A stretch of 64,000 nucleotides of DNA, taken from contig JAAKBF010000012.1 in NCBI GenBank assembly GCA_012656075.1, positions 310,001-374,000 on the forward strand. The letters are read 5' to 3'. The position numbers and the translations under genes are program-made. The first letter of the stretch is position 1. Each line of letters starts with the position of its first letter. The stretch is from Phytophthora hibernalis (taxonomy: Eukaryota > Oomycota > Peronosporomycetes > Peronosporales > Peronosporaceae). This document shows, in pieces, positions 52,770 through 63,489 of the stretch. The notes under the pieces are model-generated. The model did not search any database. It saw nothing but the letters and a program-made list of their open reading frames with translations, and was not told where the DNA came from.

Positions 52770-54680
52770 AGACCGAGTGGCTCGTCGACGCTGGTGCAAG
52801 CTCGCACATGACCAGCATCCGGGACAAGTTCGTGTCCATGAAGGAGCTGAAGACGCCAGTCCGTATCACGATCGCGGATGGCACGAACATCGACACAGTT
52901 GCTATGGGCACCGTCGGGTTGAAGCTGATGGACGGGACGTCTGTCACGCTGTCGGATGTTCTGTACATCCCTGAGGTTGATTGAAGCCTCATCTCGGTAG
53001 CGAAGTTGGCCGAGAAGGACGTCGTGGCGGAGTTCAGCAAGGACAAGTGTGTCTTCGCTTTGGCGATGTGAACGTCATGGAGGCCAAGCGATGTGGAAAT
53101 GTCTACAAGCTGAAGACAGTGGGGACGAGGTGTGTCGTGCTGCAACGACACCTCGTATGGAGCCGTGGAGCTTGTTGCACGCACGTCTAGGCCACATCCC
53201 GTACAAGCGTTACGAGCAGCTACTTACGATGGCAGAAGGGTTGCCGCGGGTTACGGAAGCACCTACGACTGCGGACGTTTGTGCTGGTTGCTGTATGGGA
53301 AAGCACACGAGGACAACTTCCCTCGCAAACTTGAGAAGACAGTCAAGAGTGCGGGGTCCTGGACCTCGTCAACTCAGACGTCATGGGACCAATGCAGACG
53401 AAGACACCGGGTGGGTGCACGTACGTCGTCACATTCATTGATGACTACTCACGTCACGTCATGGTCTACTTCATGAAGAAGAAGTTGGAAGTCTTAGCGA
53501 AGTTCAAGACGTTCAATGCCGACTTGGAAAACGCTACTGGTCACAATGATCAAAACGTCTCCGTTCGGACAACGGCGGAGAGTACACGGGTCAACTCTTT
53601 AGGGAGTACCTGACCAAGGAAGGCATCCGCCATGAGAAGACGGTGCCGTACACGCCCCAGCAAAACGGACTTGCGGAGCGCATGAACCGGAGCCTCGTTG
53701 AGATGGCTCGTTGTATGCTCTATCACGAAGGCATCGACAAGAAGTGGTGGGCTGAAGCAGTCAACACGTCTGCGTGGATCATCAACAGGATTCCCAACAC
53801 TGTGACAGTGAAGACACCGCACGAGATCGTGTATCAGAAGAAACCTCAGCTCAAGAACCTGAAGGTGTATGGTGCACTTGGCTACGCGCACATTACTGAC
53901 GAGAAGCGCCGCAAGCTGGACGCCAAGGCATTCAAGTGCCGATTCATGGACTACGAGGATGGTGTCAAGGGATACCGCGTACTCAACGTGGTCACGGGAA
54001 AAGTACAAATCGCTCGCACTGTCAAGTTCATGGAGACCACTAGCCCGGATGACTTCATGGCAGAGATCGATGATGAAGATATCGATGGTGGGAATGATGT
54101 CACTGTGCCTCGAGCTACTGTTCCGAGCTATGAACCGTCGCGAACTCTCACCTTCCATAATGATGAGATGATACCACTTCAACATGAGGTGCTTACAGAA
54201 GGCGCAATCGTTTCAGTCCCGAATCACCCCATGATTACTCGCTCGCGTGCTCGACACATTGAAGAGACCAACGATCCGGAGGAAGCTGGAGGACGTAAGA
54301 AGCAGGTTGTTGGTCCTTCTGCTATTGGAAATAAACGTCAAAAGGTCAGCCAAGGTCGTGTCATGCCAAGCGACGAGCTACTCGCTATTGAAGGAGGACA
54401 ACTCATTGCTATTGAAGGAGGACAACTCATGGCTGCAACGGAGGATGTCCCGAAGACGTACGACGAGGCGACTTCAAGCGATGACCAAGTCGAATGGAAG
54501 AGGGCGATTGCAAGTGAATTGGAGTCACTCGTCGCCAACAAGACCTGGAAGCTGGTACCAAAGCCAGCACACCAGCGCCCGATCGGTTGCCGCTGGGTTT
54601 TCGCGTTGAAGCGCGACGAAATAGGGCAAGTCGTTCGTCATAAGGTTCGACTGGTCGCCAAAGGGTACTCGCAACTCTAA
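52770..54680 (+). pseudogene. Copia Pol (protease, integrase, start of RT), frameshifted and 3'-truncated
   Basis: The protease text TEWLVDAGASSHMTSI is near 52770-52815. Integrase follows in several frames: LHARLGHIPYKRYEQLL, CAGCCMGKHTR, GGCTYVVTFIDDYSRHVMVY, then the 345-codon frame 53643-54680 with YTPQQNGLAERMNRSLVEMA. Copia-specific text TPHEIVYQKKPQLKNLKVYG precedes RT, which begins RPIGCRWVFALKRDEIGQVV and is cut at KVRLVAKGYSQ. The second integrase Asp region (near 53555-53585) is scrambled by a frame change. RT and RNase H are absent here; a minus-strand RNase H end of the same family lies at 58154. Confidence 0.85.
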
Positions 54681-54689
54681 ACTGAGGCG

Positions 54690-55299
54690 GCGAGAGGGCC
54701 CAAATACTGCAATATGATTGGACGCTCTTATATGCCGGTGTCCACTATAAGCCGAGGAAGTAGGTATGCGTCCGTCGTTGCATTGCCTCACTTTCTTGCA
54801 AGACTACGTACAACTTAAAAATCGCATTATTGACGGAACACTATCGGTGCAGTGTGCACGAAACATTTCCTGCAGCTATGGCCAACAAAATTTAGGGAAA
54901 TTATTCCGCCCGGTGGTCTATGGAAACAGGGTGAGAAAGTTACACGCGTTGGGAGGGGTTTCGTTTGAGTAAATACGCAAGCATGATTGACAAAGTTACA
55001 AGTAGCAACCGTTTAATTAGAAGCGAAGTGATGCTAAATCGATGAATTTAGGATTCCTTCAACACTCCTTCAATCACCGGGGGTAGCGCCACAAGTATAC
55101 ATCACACCCGAATATGTACCAGCGGCGCCCACAGGTATTCACCGACGCAACACCCTCTGGAAAATGGGGCGATCCATGATCGCACAACGAGGAGCTAGTT
55201 CTACGTCGGAGGACAGCACATTGCGGGAGGTTACACAAACAGCATATGCATTTGGGGGCGTCACTTTTGCCTGACACGCGAATAAACTCAAGATCAGCT
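54690..55299. other. No gene recognised
   Basis: Begins right after the copia truncation. Short frames only and no repeat that I can tie to another part of the window. Confidence 0.4.
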
Positions 55300-56420
55300 G
55301 CATGGAGTTACTCGAGCAAATATATAGATGTTACAGCTGCGCTGGCAAGGTAGTAAGCGGACAGCTCCGAGCAGAATGGCTGTCGTACGCGGACAGTGCA
55401 ATCCTCCAAGTTTACACCCGCCAGGGCACGCGAATGATGGTGGCACAAGCAAGTGGCATACACCGAAAGATGGGAATGCGGAACGACATCGTGCAATGGT
55501 CGCGTAAATCAGCTGGGGTTTTACCTTCGGCACTACAGGTAGTACAGTAACTACGACGCAAGGGGATCAAGCGGAGGAGTTTGTTAGACTTCTGATTGTT
55601 AACTTCTTGGACATCGCGGGCAAAACTGACTACCCTCAGGAAGTGCTCATAACGGCGACACCGACCGATCACCCAGTTATCGCGCAACTACAGCAACGGG
55701 GGTGGAGCTGCGTATGCACGACACTGTCACAGGCCCACCGACCTCCAAGGTCGTCAAGAACCACGGAGACCTCCGCAGGGCCCTGACGCAGTACATGGAA
55801 CCGGATGTAGAGGTTCACACGGTACATCCCCACCCAGCACTTAGCAGGCTTGCATGCTTATGGGCCGGCAGAAGGAGGTGGAAGCACACGCGAAGAACGT
55901 ATAAGCAACGGGCTGCAGATGCATCAATTGGAAGGGCACAAGCCAACAGAGAATTCCGCGTCAAGAAAAGGCAGGAACACAGCGGTGAAGATGCGCTGCG
56001 ATTACACAAGCTCACCTGGGCACGCATCCATCGAATCGTGGGAATGGGACCATGGGGCGAGCAAATGCTGCAGCGTCTCAAACTACATGCTCTCAGTCTC
56101 TACGATAAGCGGAATGAAAAGACTGGATGCCCGCACGAACGATGTAGGATGTCGACCTGCACCATGTCTTTTGGACGTGCGCAGCGGCAAAGCAACTTCG
56201 AATGCATTTTCTACAAGCATGAAGAAGACTTGGTATTCAGGAAAATGGTATGAAAGCTGCCATTTTCGGCATGACCTTGCCCTTCATCCCACTAGGACTA
56301 TGGACAGTGACTGATGAAGTGAGAACAGCCTCATTGGATCCACAGATGCAATTAACGGACTAAGTCACCACATTAGCAGACGGGAGCTGGCAGGAGGTGG
56401 AGGGTGGACAATTCTGATTC
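55300..56420 (+). mobile_element. LINE (non-LTR retrotransposon) 3' region, decayed
   Basis: The frame 55702-56253 and its neighbours give LTWARIHRIVGMGPWGEQML, RLKLHALSLYDKRNEKTGCP and, one frame over near 56140-56225, DLHHVFWTCAAAKQLRMHFL. The HVFW.C motif after a Cys-His pair is the zinc-knuckle end seen downstream of RT in many LINEs. AAIFGMTLPFIPLGLW follows. The upstream frame 55302-55550 (QLRAEWLSYADSAILQVYTR) may belong to the same element but is not recognisable. RT itself is not visible. Confidence 0.55.
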
Positions 56421-56990
56421 AGACAACAACATCACAGCCGGGCACCGTCGGGTGTCGGGACCAAAAGAAGTTATTGAGCGGATACAGCGGACAGCAAGAA
56501 ATACATTATTGTATGGTAAAATACATGCATTATTGATATTGCCATATATTTTTAGGAAACCCTGGCTGCAGTGCCACGGCGCACTGCTTCCTTTTTTCCA
56601 GAGAAATTGACTTGGTTCTCAAGTTTTCTCACTAATTCCAAAAGAAAGGAATGGACTCAACGAAAGACTCAAGTCACTCTCTTTTTTAACTGCTCAAAGC
56701 GCATCAGGTCACTCCCTCGTCTCAGTCAAGTTTACTACTACCATTTTTAGTAAGAACAGTATTCGCACGATAAAGTATTATATGCTCGATAGGCTTAGTC
56801 GCAGTACAGATGTATCAGATGTACAATACGTATTAAATTAATACTCGTGTCTCCTCCATCTTTGAGCTAACGTGTGGTTAATCCTCAACAATAGCTATCC
56901 CATCATTCGCACCGCTCTCGTTTAGATCAATTATCATCGGACAATCTAATCATGTTGAGTAAGATGGCTCGTTAGGCAACCCCAAAAACG
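56421..56990. other. No gene recognised; 3' flank of an LRR relic
   Basis: AT-rich. The part from 56925 resembles 44465-44580. No protein-like frame. Confidence 0.45.
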
Positions 56991-57720
56991 CAGCTACAAC
57001 CAGATGTGTCAATTATTTCTCATTTTCATTTAAAATTCTACTACTTTAATCATCCATTAGAGGAAACCTGCAGTCCAACCCTTCCATTTTAGGATCGTTT
57101 TTGAATGAGGTCCATTGTTGTCACGTAAGTTAACCTAACGACTTCCTATGTCCGTTCTAGCCATCTCCCTTACGTCAATCACTATCTTTCCTGCGGCCCA
57201 GACTTACGTCTCTCCTCTTCTTGCCTGCGGCCCCGAGAGGCAGTCGGCTGCAGCATCCACTTGTGCTGCACCTTCCATTGTTTCCATCGACGGGGCCATG
57301 TCTGTCTCCATGTGCCGCGTAGTTAGTTCCCAGTCTTGTGTTGCTCTGACCGACTCAGCCAATGTCACTTGGATGCTCTTGTCTTTCTGTATGGCAGCTA
57401 ACGCTAAGCTTTTCGCCATTTTGTTGCCGCTCCGGGCGTGCAGATGCCAGCCGTGGACTGTAATCCTGTTCACCAGCCGTCTGCTTTTCCAGTAGGCTGC
57501 TTGTAGGTGCTTCGCCTGCGGTGCCTTCCGGCGCTTCAATTTCAGGATCACACGCATCACCTACACTTTGTGCAATCTGCCGTCGTCGCATTTCGATCGG
57601 GAGGGGTTCGCCGTGCAACATACTTCTTGCGTTATAGCACGTGGACCGGGTCATTCACACTGTCGATACATTGTCCCATTGCAAGGAGCCATAAGCTCTG
57701 GTGTAGGTGATGTGAAGCGC
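56991..57720 (-). pseudogene. LRR protein 3' end relic, interrupted by a LINE piece
   Basis: Minus-strand 57720-57534 and 57086-57025 together match 63770-64000 (+) closely: TTGCAATGGGACAATGTATC (encoding CNGTMYRQC), LHGEPLPI and the downstream GCTGCAGGTTTCCTCTAA-like flank. The two halves are separated by 57087-57533, which is absent from the other copy. Confidence 0.7.
57087..57533 (-). mobile_element. 5'-truncated LINE insertion with RNase H end
   Basis: The 447-bp segment present only in this LRR copy encodes on the minus strand KSRRLVNRITVHGWHLHARS, GNKMAKSLALAAIQKDKSIQ and a tail resembling the RNase H end of LINEs. Its 3' end is A-rich (CCTAAAA). It is bounded by TTGAAG (57534-57539) and TGGAAG (57081-57086), an imperfect 6-bp target duplication. 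It is probably the same LINE class as 55300-56420. Confidence 0.65.
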
Positions 57721-57734
57721 GTTTTACCGTCGTT

Positions 57735-58154
57735 ATTTGGGGTGCGGCCCAACGAGGCCCATCAGAAGATCATAATCAGTTGAAGTAGTCAGCCAATCAC
57801 GATACCGTATTTGGGGTAGCCCAGCCAATCACCTTGCAGCACTCGTGTCTCTTCACCAATCAACCAATATACCGCATGCCCCAGGTTACATCAGTAGCTG
57901 TATGCACGCGCCAACGTATGTATCCAGACAGAGACTGCGAAGTGTCAATCGCAACACCCCACTCAATTCGAAGTCTCGACAAGCTTGGGTCCGACGTTGC
58001 TCTTGATCATCAAGTAGCGTAGTGACTTCGACGTCAACCCCTTTGTCATATAGTCCGCGAGCTGGTTCTTCGATTCCACGTATTCCAGCTCCACCTCGTT
58101 GCTCACCACCTTCTCGCGAATGAAGTGGTAGCGAATATCATGAGCAGCGAACAA
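57735..58154 (-). pseudogene. Copia 3' end, inverted: RNase H end, purine tract, LTR part
   Basis: The minus-strand frame 58154-57963 reads HDIRYHFIREKVVSNEVELE, YVESKNQLADYMTKGLT and SNVGPKLVE, the classic copia RNase H C-terminus. A TTGAGTGGGG purine tract follows, then the LTR from 57952 to about 57735 (about 95% identical to 51653-51866). The LTR is cut at 57735. Orientation is opposite to the copia 5' half at 51653-54680. Confidence 0.85.
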
Positions 58155-58601
58155 ACAAAGCCAAACAAGCCGTCGTTAGTCCCGCCATCCGAAGCGTGCA
58201 GTGATAGAAGCAGGGTGCAGTGACGTACCGAATTGTCGTTGGAAGAATTGGTGACGCCCATACGGCGCGCAATGTCGCGCGCGGAGGTGAGCGAGCTGGA
58301 GGTTGTGACCATGAAGCGCGTGCAAGACACCACAGCGCTCGCCAGGTGTGCTGGTTTGCGATGCGGTGGGGGCAGTTGTGGTGTAGCGACTTGCCTCTCT
58401 GCCGCTGCTGTCGCCACTGCTGCTTTCGTGATTGACAAGCAGAATCCCGTTGGAGAGAATGTGCGACGGGGCAGAGATTGTTCGAGAACATCCGCGGCAG
58501 AGTGACAAAGCATAAGAGCGAGGCGAAGTACGACACACCAAGTTCAGCGAGAGGTCGCCACCGGAAAGATCGTCGGACCGTGGCCTATGGCGACTAGTCG
58601 C
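58155..58601. other. No gene recognised
   Basis: Plus-strand text at 58250-58504 has a hydrophobic Ala/Val-rich segment (ATCLSAAAVATAAFVI) near its end and may be a fragment of a membrane protein. Overlapping minus-strand frames of 132-159 codons show nothing recognisable. Confidence 0.35.
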
Positions 58602-59345
58602 TGTCGGTTGTCCAAGGAAGATATCCGCGTTGTGCCCTTTGGTGAACAGCCACAACCGGAAGATGTGCCGGATAGGGCTCTTGGAGTTCTGTCAACAGTC
58701 GCCGAGGACTCGGCGGTTTCACAACGGACGAGTTCACACTAAATATTTGTATATGGCATAGGAAAGAATAGTATAGAGATAAGCGCTCGCAGAGCGCAAC
58801 AAACAGAGCAGATTTTCCTTCCGATCGCAAGAGTCAAGTCCGGTTACGGTAAGTGTCCGTAGCGACTGATCCCGCTTGATCGCCAGGATTATGCCTGCCG
58901 GTGGACACGAAGGTTGAAGTAATCAAGTGTTCATCCACCCGGCAAGTCGAAGAAGCTAAATTATGTGATTGATTTGCTGCGTGTGCAGAGGACGAGAAAG
59001 CTCGTTCGACCGAGGGAGTGCTACCGAAGACCTACCCGCCGGAGCTTTGCCCCGGCACCCTCGCTTACCGGCTGGAAAGCCCTGGACCCTTCCTTCTGAG
59101 GGCCAGCGAGGTTTATTTGTGTGTGTGCGTGTATTGAAGACTAGCCGTGCTCGTGGCTAGTGCTGTGGAGTTGATTGGTTGCCCTACCGACAAGTCGGAG
59201 TACGCAGGTTTAGACCAACCCGGTGCTAGGGCTGAATCAAGGCCTTCAGGTCAAGACTTCGCCCGATGTTCACCTTGTCTTTGCGGACGAGGTGTGTGTT
59301 GTGGGTGGGAAAACTAGCAGGACATAATTCTGGCGTGTTCCTACA
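58602..59345 (+). repeat. Solo LTR related to the gypsy B LTR
   Basis: Begins TGTCGGTTGTCC and ends TTCCTACA. Shared landmarks with the gypsy B LTR, in order: AAGAGTCAAGTCCGGTTACG (versus AAGGGTCAAGTCCGTCTTCG), CCCTTCCTTCTGAGGG, CTAGCC..GCTCGTGGCTAGTG, and TGGCGTGTTCCTACACG at the end. No primer binding site or pol follows, so this is a solo LTR or a cut element of a sister family. Confidence 0.75.
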
Positions 59346-59800
59346 CGACAGAGACTCGCCGTGGTCTCAACCCCCAACCCGTGTCTGACAGGAAGGCACG
59401 TTAAACTCAAGTCCCGCGAGGGCAGGTATAGCAACAAAGTCCCGCAAGGGCAGGAATAGCAACTTGTCGGCAACGACAACCGGCTCGCCGACCAAGACGA
59501 CCAAGGAATAGCGGCTCGTCGACCCCGACAGCCAAGGCAAAGCAAAGCAACCCTCTACGGAGAAGAAGTCACGTCTATTAGAGAGACGCTTCGACTTACA
59601 AGCCTCGACGTTCGTGTGAAGGTTTTCACGCAGACGTCACCCCGCACACGACTATAGCATCGAACGCTTGAACACCCGTCCAACGAAATCACGTTAGTCA
59701 AGACCCCGGAAGTTCAGCGCACCGCACGCGACGTACATTGTGTGAAGTGCGCTTTGTGTGTAGATCGAGCCCTCCAGAACGCAAATTCTGAGAGCCCGCT
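59346..59800. other. No gene recognised; short direct repeat
   Basis: Contains GTCCCGC(G/A)AGGGCAGG(T/A)ATAGCAAC in two direct copies near 59413 and 59440. It may be the leader of a cut LTR element continuing from the LTR at 58602. Confidence 0.4.
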
Positions 59801-60105
59801 CCACCACAACAGCGTTGTACACAAACGAATGGTAAGTACTACAGTATTATCGTACAATCACTGTTATTTTCTAGCTAAATCTTGTCATGATTTACTGAAT
59901 TTCCCAGGATTTAGCTGGTCGATCTGGTTATCGAGACTGTCATGTTGATACAGGTTCTGGAGACAGAGACCCCAACCCCTGGTGGTGATTTATACACTGG
60001 GTATTGCCTTCAATGCACTATCGTGTGCATTGGCGATTATTCTCCCAGAAACGGAACTCTTCTAGCTGAAAATGCAATTGATCTCGTGTACGACACGTTT
60101 TGAAT
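59800..60105 (+). pseudogene. 3' end copy of the gene at 43571-44072
   Basis: CACAAACGAATG followed by the donor GTAAGTA at about 59831, then, after a longer intervening sequence, a last-exon match (TTCAATGCACTATCGTGTGC, encoding AFNALSCALAI...ETELF, with a TAG). The 5' part of the gene is missing. The shared exon-intron junction supports the splice donor proposed for the minus-strand gene. Confidence 0.6.
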
Positions 60106-60139
60106 TCGTCAGATAGGTATATCGTCCTATTAACCATGC

Positions 60140-60450
60140 TCTTATTGCAGTCCGTACTGCCTCTCTACTTTCACGTTCGATCGTGCAACATCAACTTGCA
60201 GGGAAAATGGCTGCTGGATAGTTTGAGGTGTTATCGCAAACCCGGTTGAGGCTGCTGTGATCTACAAAAACATTAAGTCTCTCTGGATCATGTCCGCGTT
60301 AGACTTCTTCCCACGTATATGCATCAATTTTATCGACTTGTGGTTAAAAGCGTTGGTGCTTGCGCAGATCGCCCCCTTGTCCTTCTTGCTCTCGTTTGTT
60401 GGTGGAGAGTGGATGTTGGTTCCCGCCCTCGTCCTTGCCCGCTCCTTCAT
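60140..60450 (-). pseudogene. 3' end copy of the CRN-like NTPase-nuclease family
   Basis: The minus-strand frame 60450-60262 (RTRAGTNIHSPPTNESKKDK, KSIKLMHIRGKKS) matches the 3' region of the relic at 15440-15670. Only the end of the gene is present. Confidence 0.6.
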
Positions 60451-60566
60451 CTTAAGCTGCTGTGCATTGTTGCAATACCCATACGAGTGCTATAGTAGTG
60501 CTGTATCACTACTATAGCAGTCGCGAAAAATGCCAAGATAGTATTAGCAATAATAGACCTGATTCT

Positions 60567-60627
60567 CAAAATTCGGATAGTAATAGCACTACTGTACTAT
60601 AGTAGTGATATTACTATCCGAATTTTG
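60567..60627. repeat. 61-nt near-perfect palindrome
   Basis: CAAAATTCGGATAGTAATA at the left returns inverted as TATTACTATCCGAATTTTG at the right, with a CACTACT/AGTAGTG inner stem. It could form a cruciform or be a tiny MITE. Related TAGTAC-rich sequence is at 40690-40860. Confidence 0.8.
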
Positions 60628-60735
60628 ACTGTACCGGTACCGGAAATTCTCACTGTACTGCATTTCTGTTTGGCGTCTCATCATTGGTTGGAAGTCGACT
60701 TCTTTTCCGCTTAAATACGCCCGGAAATTCTCCCT

Positions 60736-60743
60736 TCATTCCA
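60736..60743 (+). promoter_or_regulatory. Oomycete initiator-like element of the Crinkler gene
   Basis: TCATTCCA fits the oomycete core initiator (YCATTYY-like), which marks transcription start. It lies about 25 bp upstream of the Crinkler ATG at 60763, a typical short oomycete leader. Confidence 0.4.
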
Positions 60744-60762
60744 GAATCTGCCGCGTGGAGAA

Positions 60763-62830
60763 ATGGGGAATCTCTTGTGTGCGATAGTAGGTCTGGCAGG
60801 CACGTTTGACGTGACGATCGACGATGAAAAGAAGGTTTCTGTGTTGAAGAAGGCCATCAAGGCAGAGAAGACAGTTGGTATGAAGGACATTGTGCGGACC
60901 TGCAGCTCTTCCTGGCGAAGGGGCGAATGACTGGCTGGATGTGGCGGGCGCGACAGCTGTGGCGGTCGATAAGACTAGTGGGATACCCGTGATGATAGAT
61001 GAGCATGGCAACCAACAAGGATTCGTGCATATGGATCCCACGCTGTTTATCAAGAACCCCAAGCACTTTGGAGTGAATTTCCAACCGGGGAGGGCCAAGT
61101 TCACGTGCTGGTCGTGATTCCGAAGGCTGGGGTCGGTTCACCGAGCGCGTCATTTCTTGATTCGCTCCCAAGCACAACAGCCTTAGCGGACGCAGAGAAT
61201 TCGCTACAGAGTGTAGCTCATTGACCGAATGGGACGTCGCCGCTGTGCACAAAATTCCTTTGATCTGGCAGTTTATGAGCAGTTTGGGTGGATGCACCAG
61301 CAATGGGGAAATCTTTTGGCGACAAGAAGACAAGCAGGTCGTGTCATTGCTGGTGGATGGGTGGTTCCGTGAGTCTACTCCTGGCAATATCAATGCGCAT
61401 GAGAGAATGAAGAGTATCTTGATGGGGTCGCCGGGCATAGGCAAGTCGACGCTGTTGTGCGTGATGGCCTTCTATCTCGTTTTCAAGCACAAGAAGAATG
61501 TGCTGGTGTACCGACGATTGACCAAATTTGACGAAGAAAATTGTCTGCTTTATCTGGGTTACGAAGGAGACAAGGTCGTGTATTTTTCAGTATTGTCGTG
61601 CGAAGAATCGGAAGCCAAACGTATCTACAGAGCGTTGTGGGAACAGCACGGTGTTTCGAAGGTGTGGCTATTGTTGGATGGATTTCGGTACCAAGATATT
61701 CCGGAAGGTGTGCGGACGTTCAAGATGCTGGCGACATCGCAACAAGTGGACCTCAAGTCTCAAGAACGAGTTGATGCGTACTGCTGTCTGTTGCCTTGTT
61801 GGTCGAAGAAGGATCTCTGGTTGATTGGAGGCCTCATTTTCAAGTTTGCCTCTGAAGACATGGATGAACGTTTCTACTACTCTGGCGGAAGCGTGCGTGA
61901 GTTTACATTCGCTACATCGGAGAACATACGCAGTGCAATTGATGATGCCGTCAGTCAAGTCGAGGATGCCTCGCACTTGCTATCCAACAAGTCCAGTGCG
62001 TCGACCGGGCGATCACAACTTGACCGTTTGCGTCATACATTCGTCAAAGACGTGAATGATATTTCTCATTTTACTGCCCGGCGGAATTGGGAACAGGTTG
62101 TAGACTCAGAATACGGTGTTCTTGCTCTGTCAGTGAAGCTTCGGTCGGATGCGCTGTTTCGAATTTTCTCGTGGGCGCGAGGTGCTGGACATAGATCACT
62201 CGCTGGAAGCGCTTTCGAGCTCTACCTACACCGCCTTGCTGCCGATAACGCGTTGAAGCTCTACATATCAGAATATGATCCGCCTGTAAAAAGAAAACCA
62301 AAGGAGCTGCGACATTTAGAATTGAAGCAGGTGAGCTTGAGGAATGGCGGTGCAATTTGCTGCGGAACTGCAAAGGTTCATCAGAATGATCTGACGAAAT
62401 GGAGGGATGATGACAACCTTACGTACTGGTTTCCTGCGTGTCATAATTTCCCAAATATTGATAGCATTGTGAAGCTTGAGTCTGTCTCCGGAGACAGACT
62501 CTCCACCAAGAAGAGCAATGTGGCGTATCTTCAGATTACTATCGCTGAGGATCACGAAATCGATGGCAAACAGTTGGAGCTAATGAACGCCATTTTTTTC
62601 CTAAAGATGTGGCGGATACTGGAAAGACTGAGCCTCCTATCTACATTGCTGTTTGTCCGGATCTGGAATCGTGCAAAGAGCTCATCCTGAAGCCACCGCC
62701 CGAAGTTTTGGCAGCGAGAAAGACGTGCCGAGTATATGTGGGATACTACGATGAGGCCCCATTTTACACTGCTGCCGATGGCCCGAGGAACAACGTGCCT
62801 GCCAAAGGGTTGCCCCCCTCCGCGGTATGA
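60763..62830 (+). pseudogene. Crinkler (CRN) effector-type gene with P-loop NTPase and nuclease-like end, frame-broken
   Basis: The ATG at 60763 opens MGNLLCAIVGLAGTFDV, the ubiquitin-like CRN header. In successive frames come LQLFLAK (near 60900, the LxLFLAK translocation motif), NDWLDVAGATAVAVDK and VHVLVVIPKAG, the HVLV..P that closes the header. The 489-codon frame 61221-62690 holds Walker A MGSPGIGKSTLLCV (near 61425), Walker B VWLLLDGF, and a C-terminal YWFPACHNFPNIDSIV...VAYLQITIA block resembling the REase-fold end of CRN/RHS proteins. The last part, ending 62830, is in a further frame. Breaks lie near 60896, 60922, 61090, 61222 and 62605. CRN proteins act in host nuclei; this locus cannot make one protein as sequenced. 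Confidence 0.85.
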
Positions 62831-62839
62831 GAGACGCAA

Positions 62840-63480
62840 GCGAGTGCGTGTGCAGTAGCACCAAGTGCGCGAGTGCGAATTCACTGGCACTCCTATCCAA
62901 AAGCTAGTTGCAAGATTTATAATGGCATTTGTCGATTTTCACACTTCTGTTTGCGGTGGATTTGATTTTCAGTAGGGTATTACAGGCAGAGTTTGCACTT
63001 TTCGATATTTACTGCCAGTGATGGGTTGAGAACCTACTGTAGCACTCAGTACTACTACTACTTCACGACTCAATATTTTACTGTAGTACAGGTACTCCAT
63101 GTAATACTTGTCCAGCTCAGGATGAATTCGCCGATTCAAACAAAAGTGCCCAAGAAACAGCAGCAGAAGAGTATACCAAATCCGACCTACCCAGACTTCA
63201 CAGACACGTGGCCCTCTGCCAGCAATGACGACGTCACTACTGTCAGCACCATCGAGTTGTCCGCTGCAGTCGAGAGTTTGCAAGTCGTTGATGTTTTCAT
63301 GTTTGTGACAACTTACTGCGTTCTGTCATGTCGGGAGGAACTGCTGCAGTCAACTACCCGCAAGTCAAAGTGTCGAGCGTGTGCTAGAGCAACAGAAATT
63401 AATTATTTTGCTTACATTAGCGTGCTGAGGAAGTCCCTGATTTCGATCATCTACATGTACATAATCTTGAGCGTCTGGTT
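62840..63480. other. No gene recognised
   Basis: A plus-strand frame of 181 codons (62993-63538, ATG at 63121) has a polar N-terminus and two hydrophobic stretches (VVDVFMFVTTYCVL and SLISIIYMYIILSVWF). It could be a small membrane protein or the decayed upstream part of the LRR gene that follows. Evidence is too weak to call. Confidence 0.3.
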
Positions 63481-63489
63481 CTCGCGTCC

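Noticed and set aside
55702..56253. Intact 183-codon gene
   Set aside because: The zinc-knuckle text continues in a different frame, so the open frame is part of a decayed LINE.
57204..57560. 118-codon minus-strand gene
   Set aside because: It spans the junction of an LRR relic and a LINE insertion. Only the LINE part is homologous to a known domain.
60763..60930. Short 55-residue header-only Crinkler protein
   Set aside because: Header homology continues in other frames directly after the stop, so the short frame results from a frame break and is not a separate small gene.
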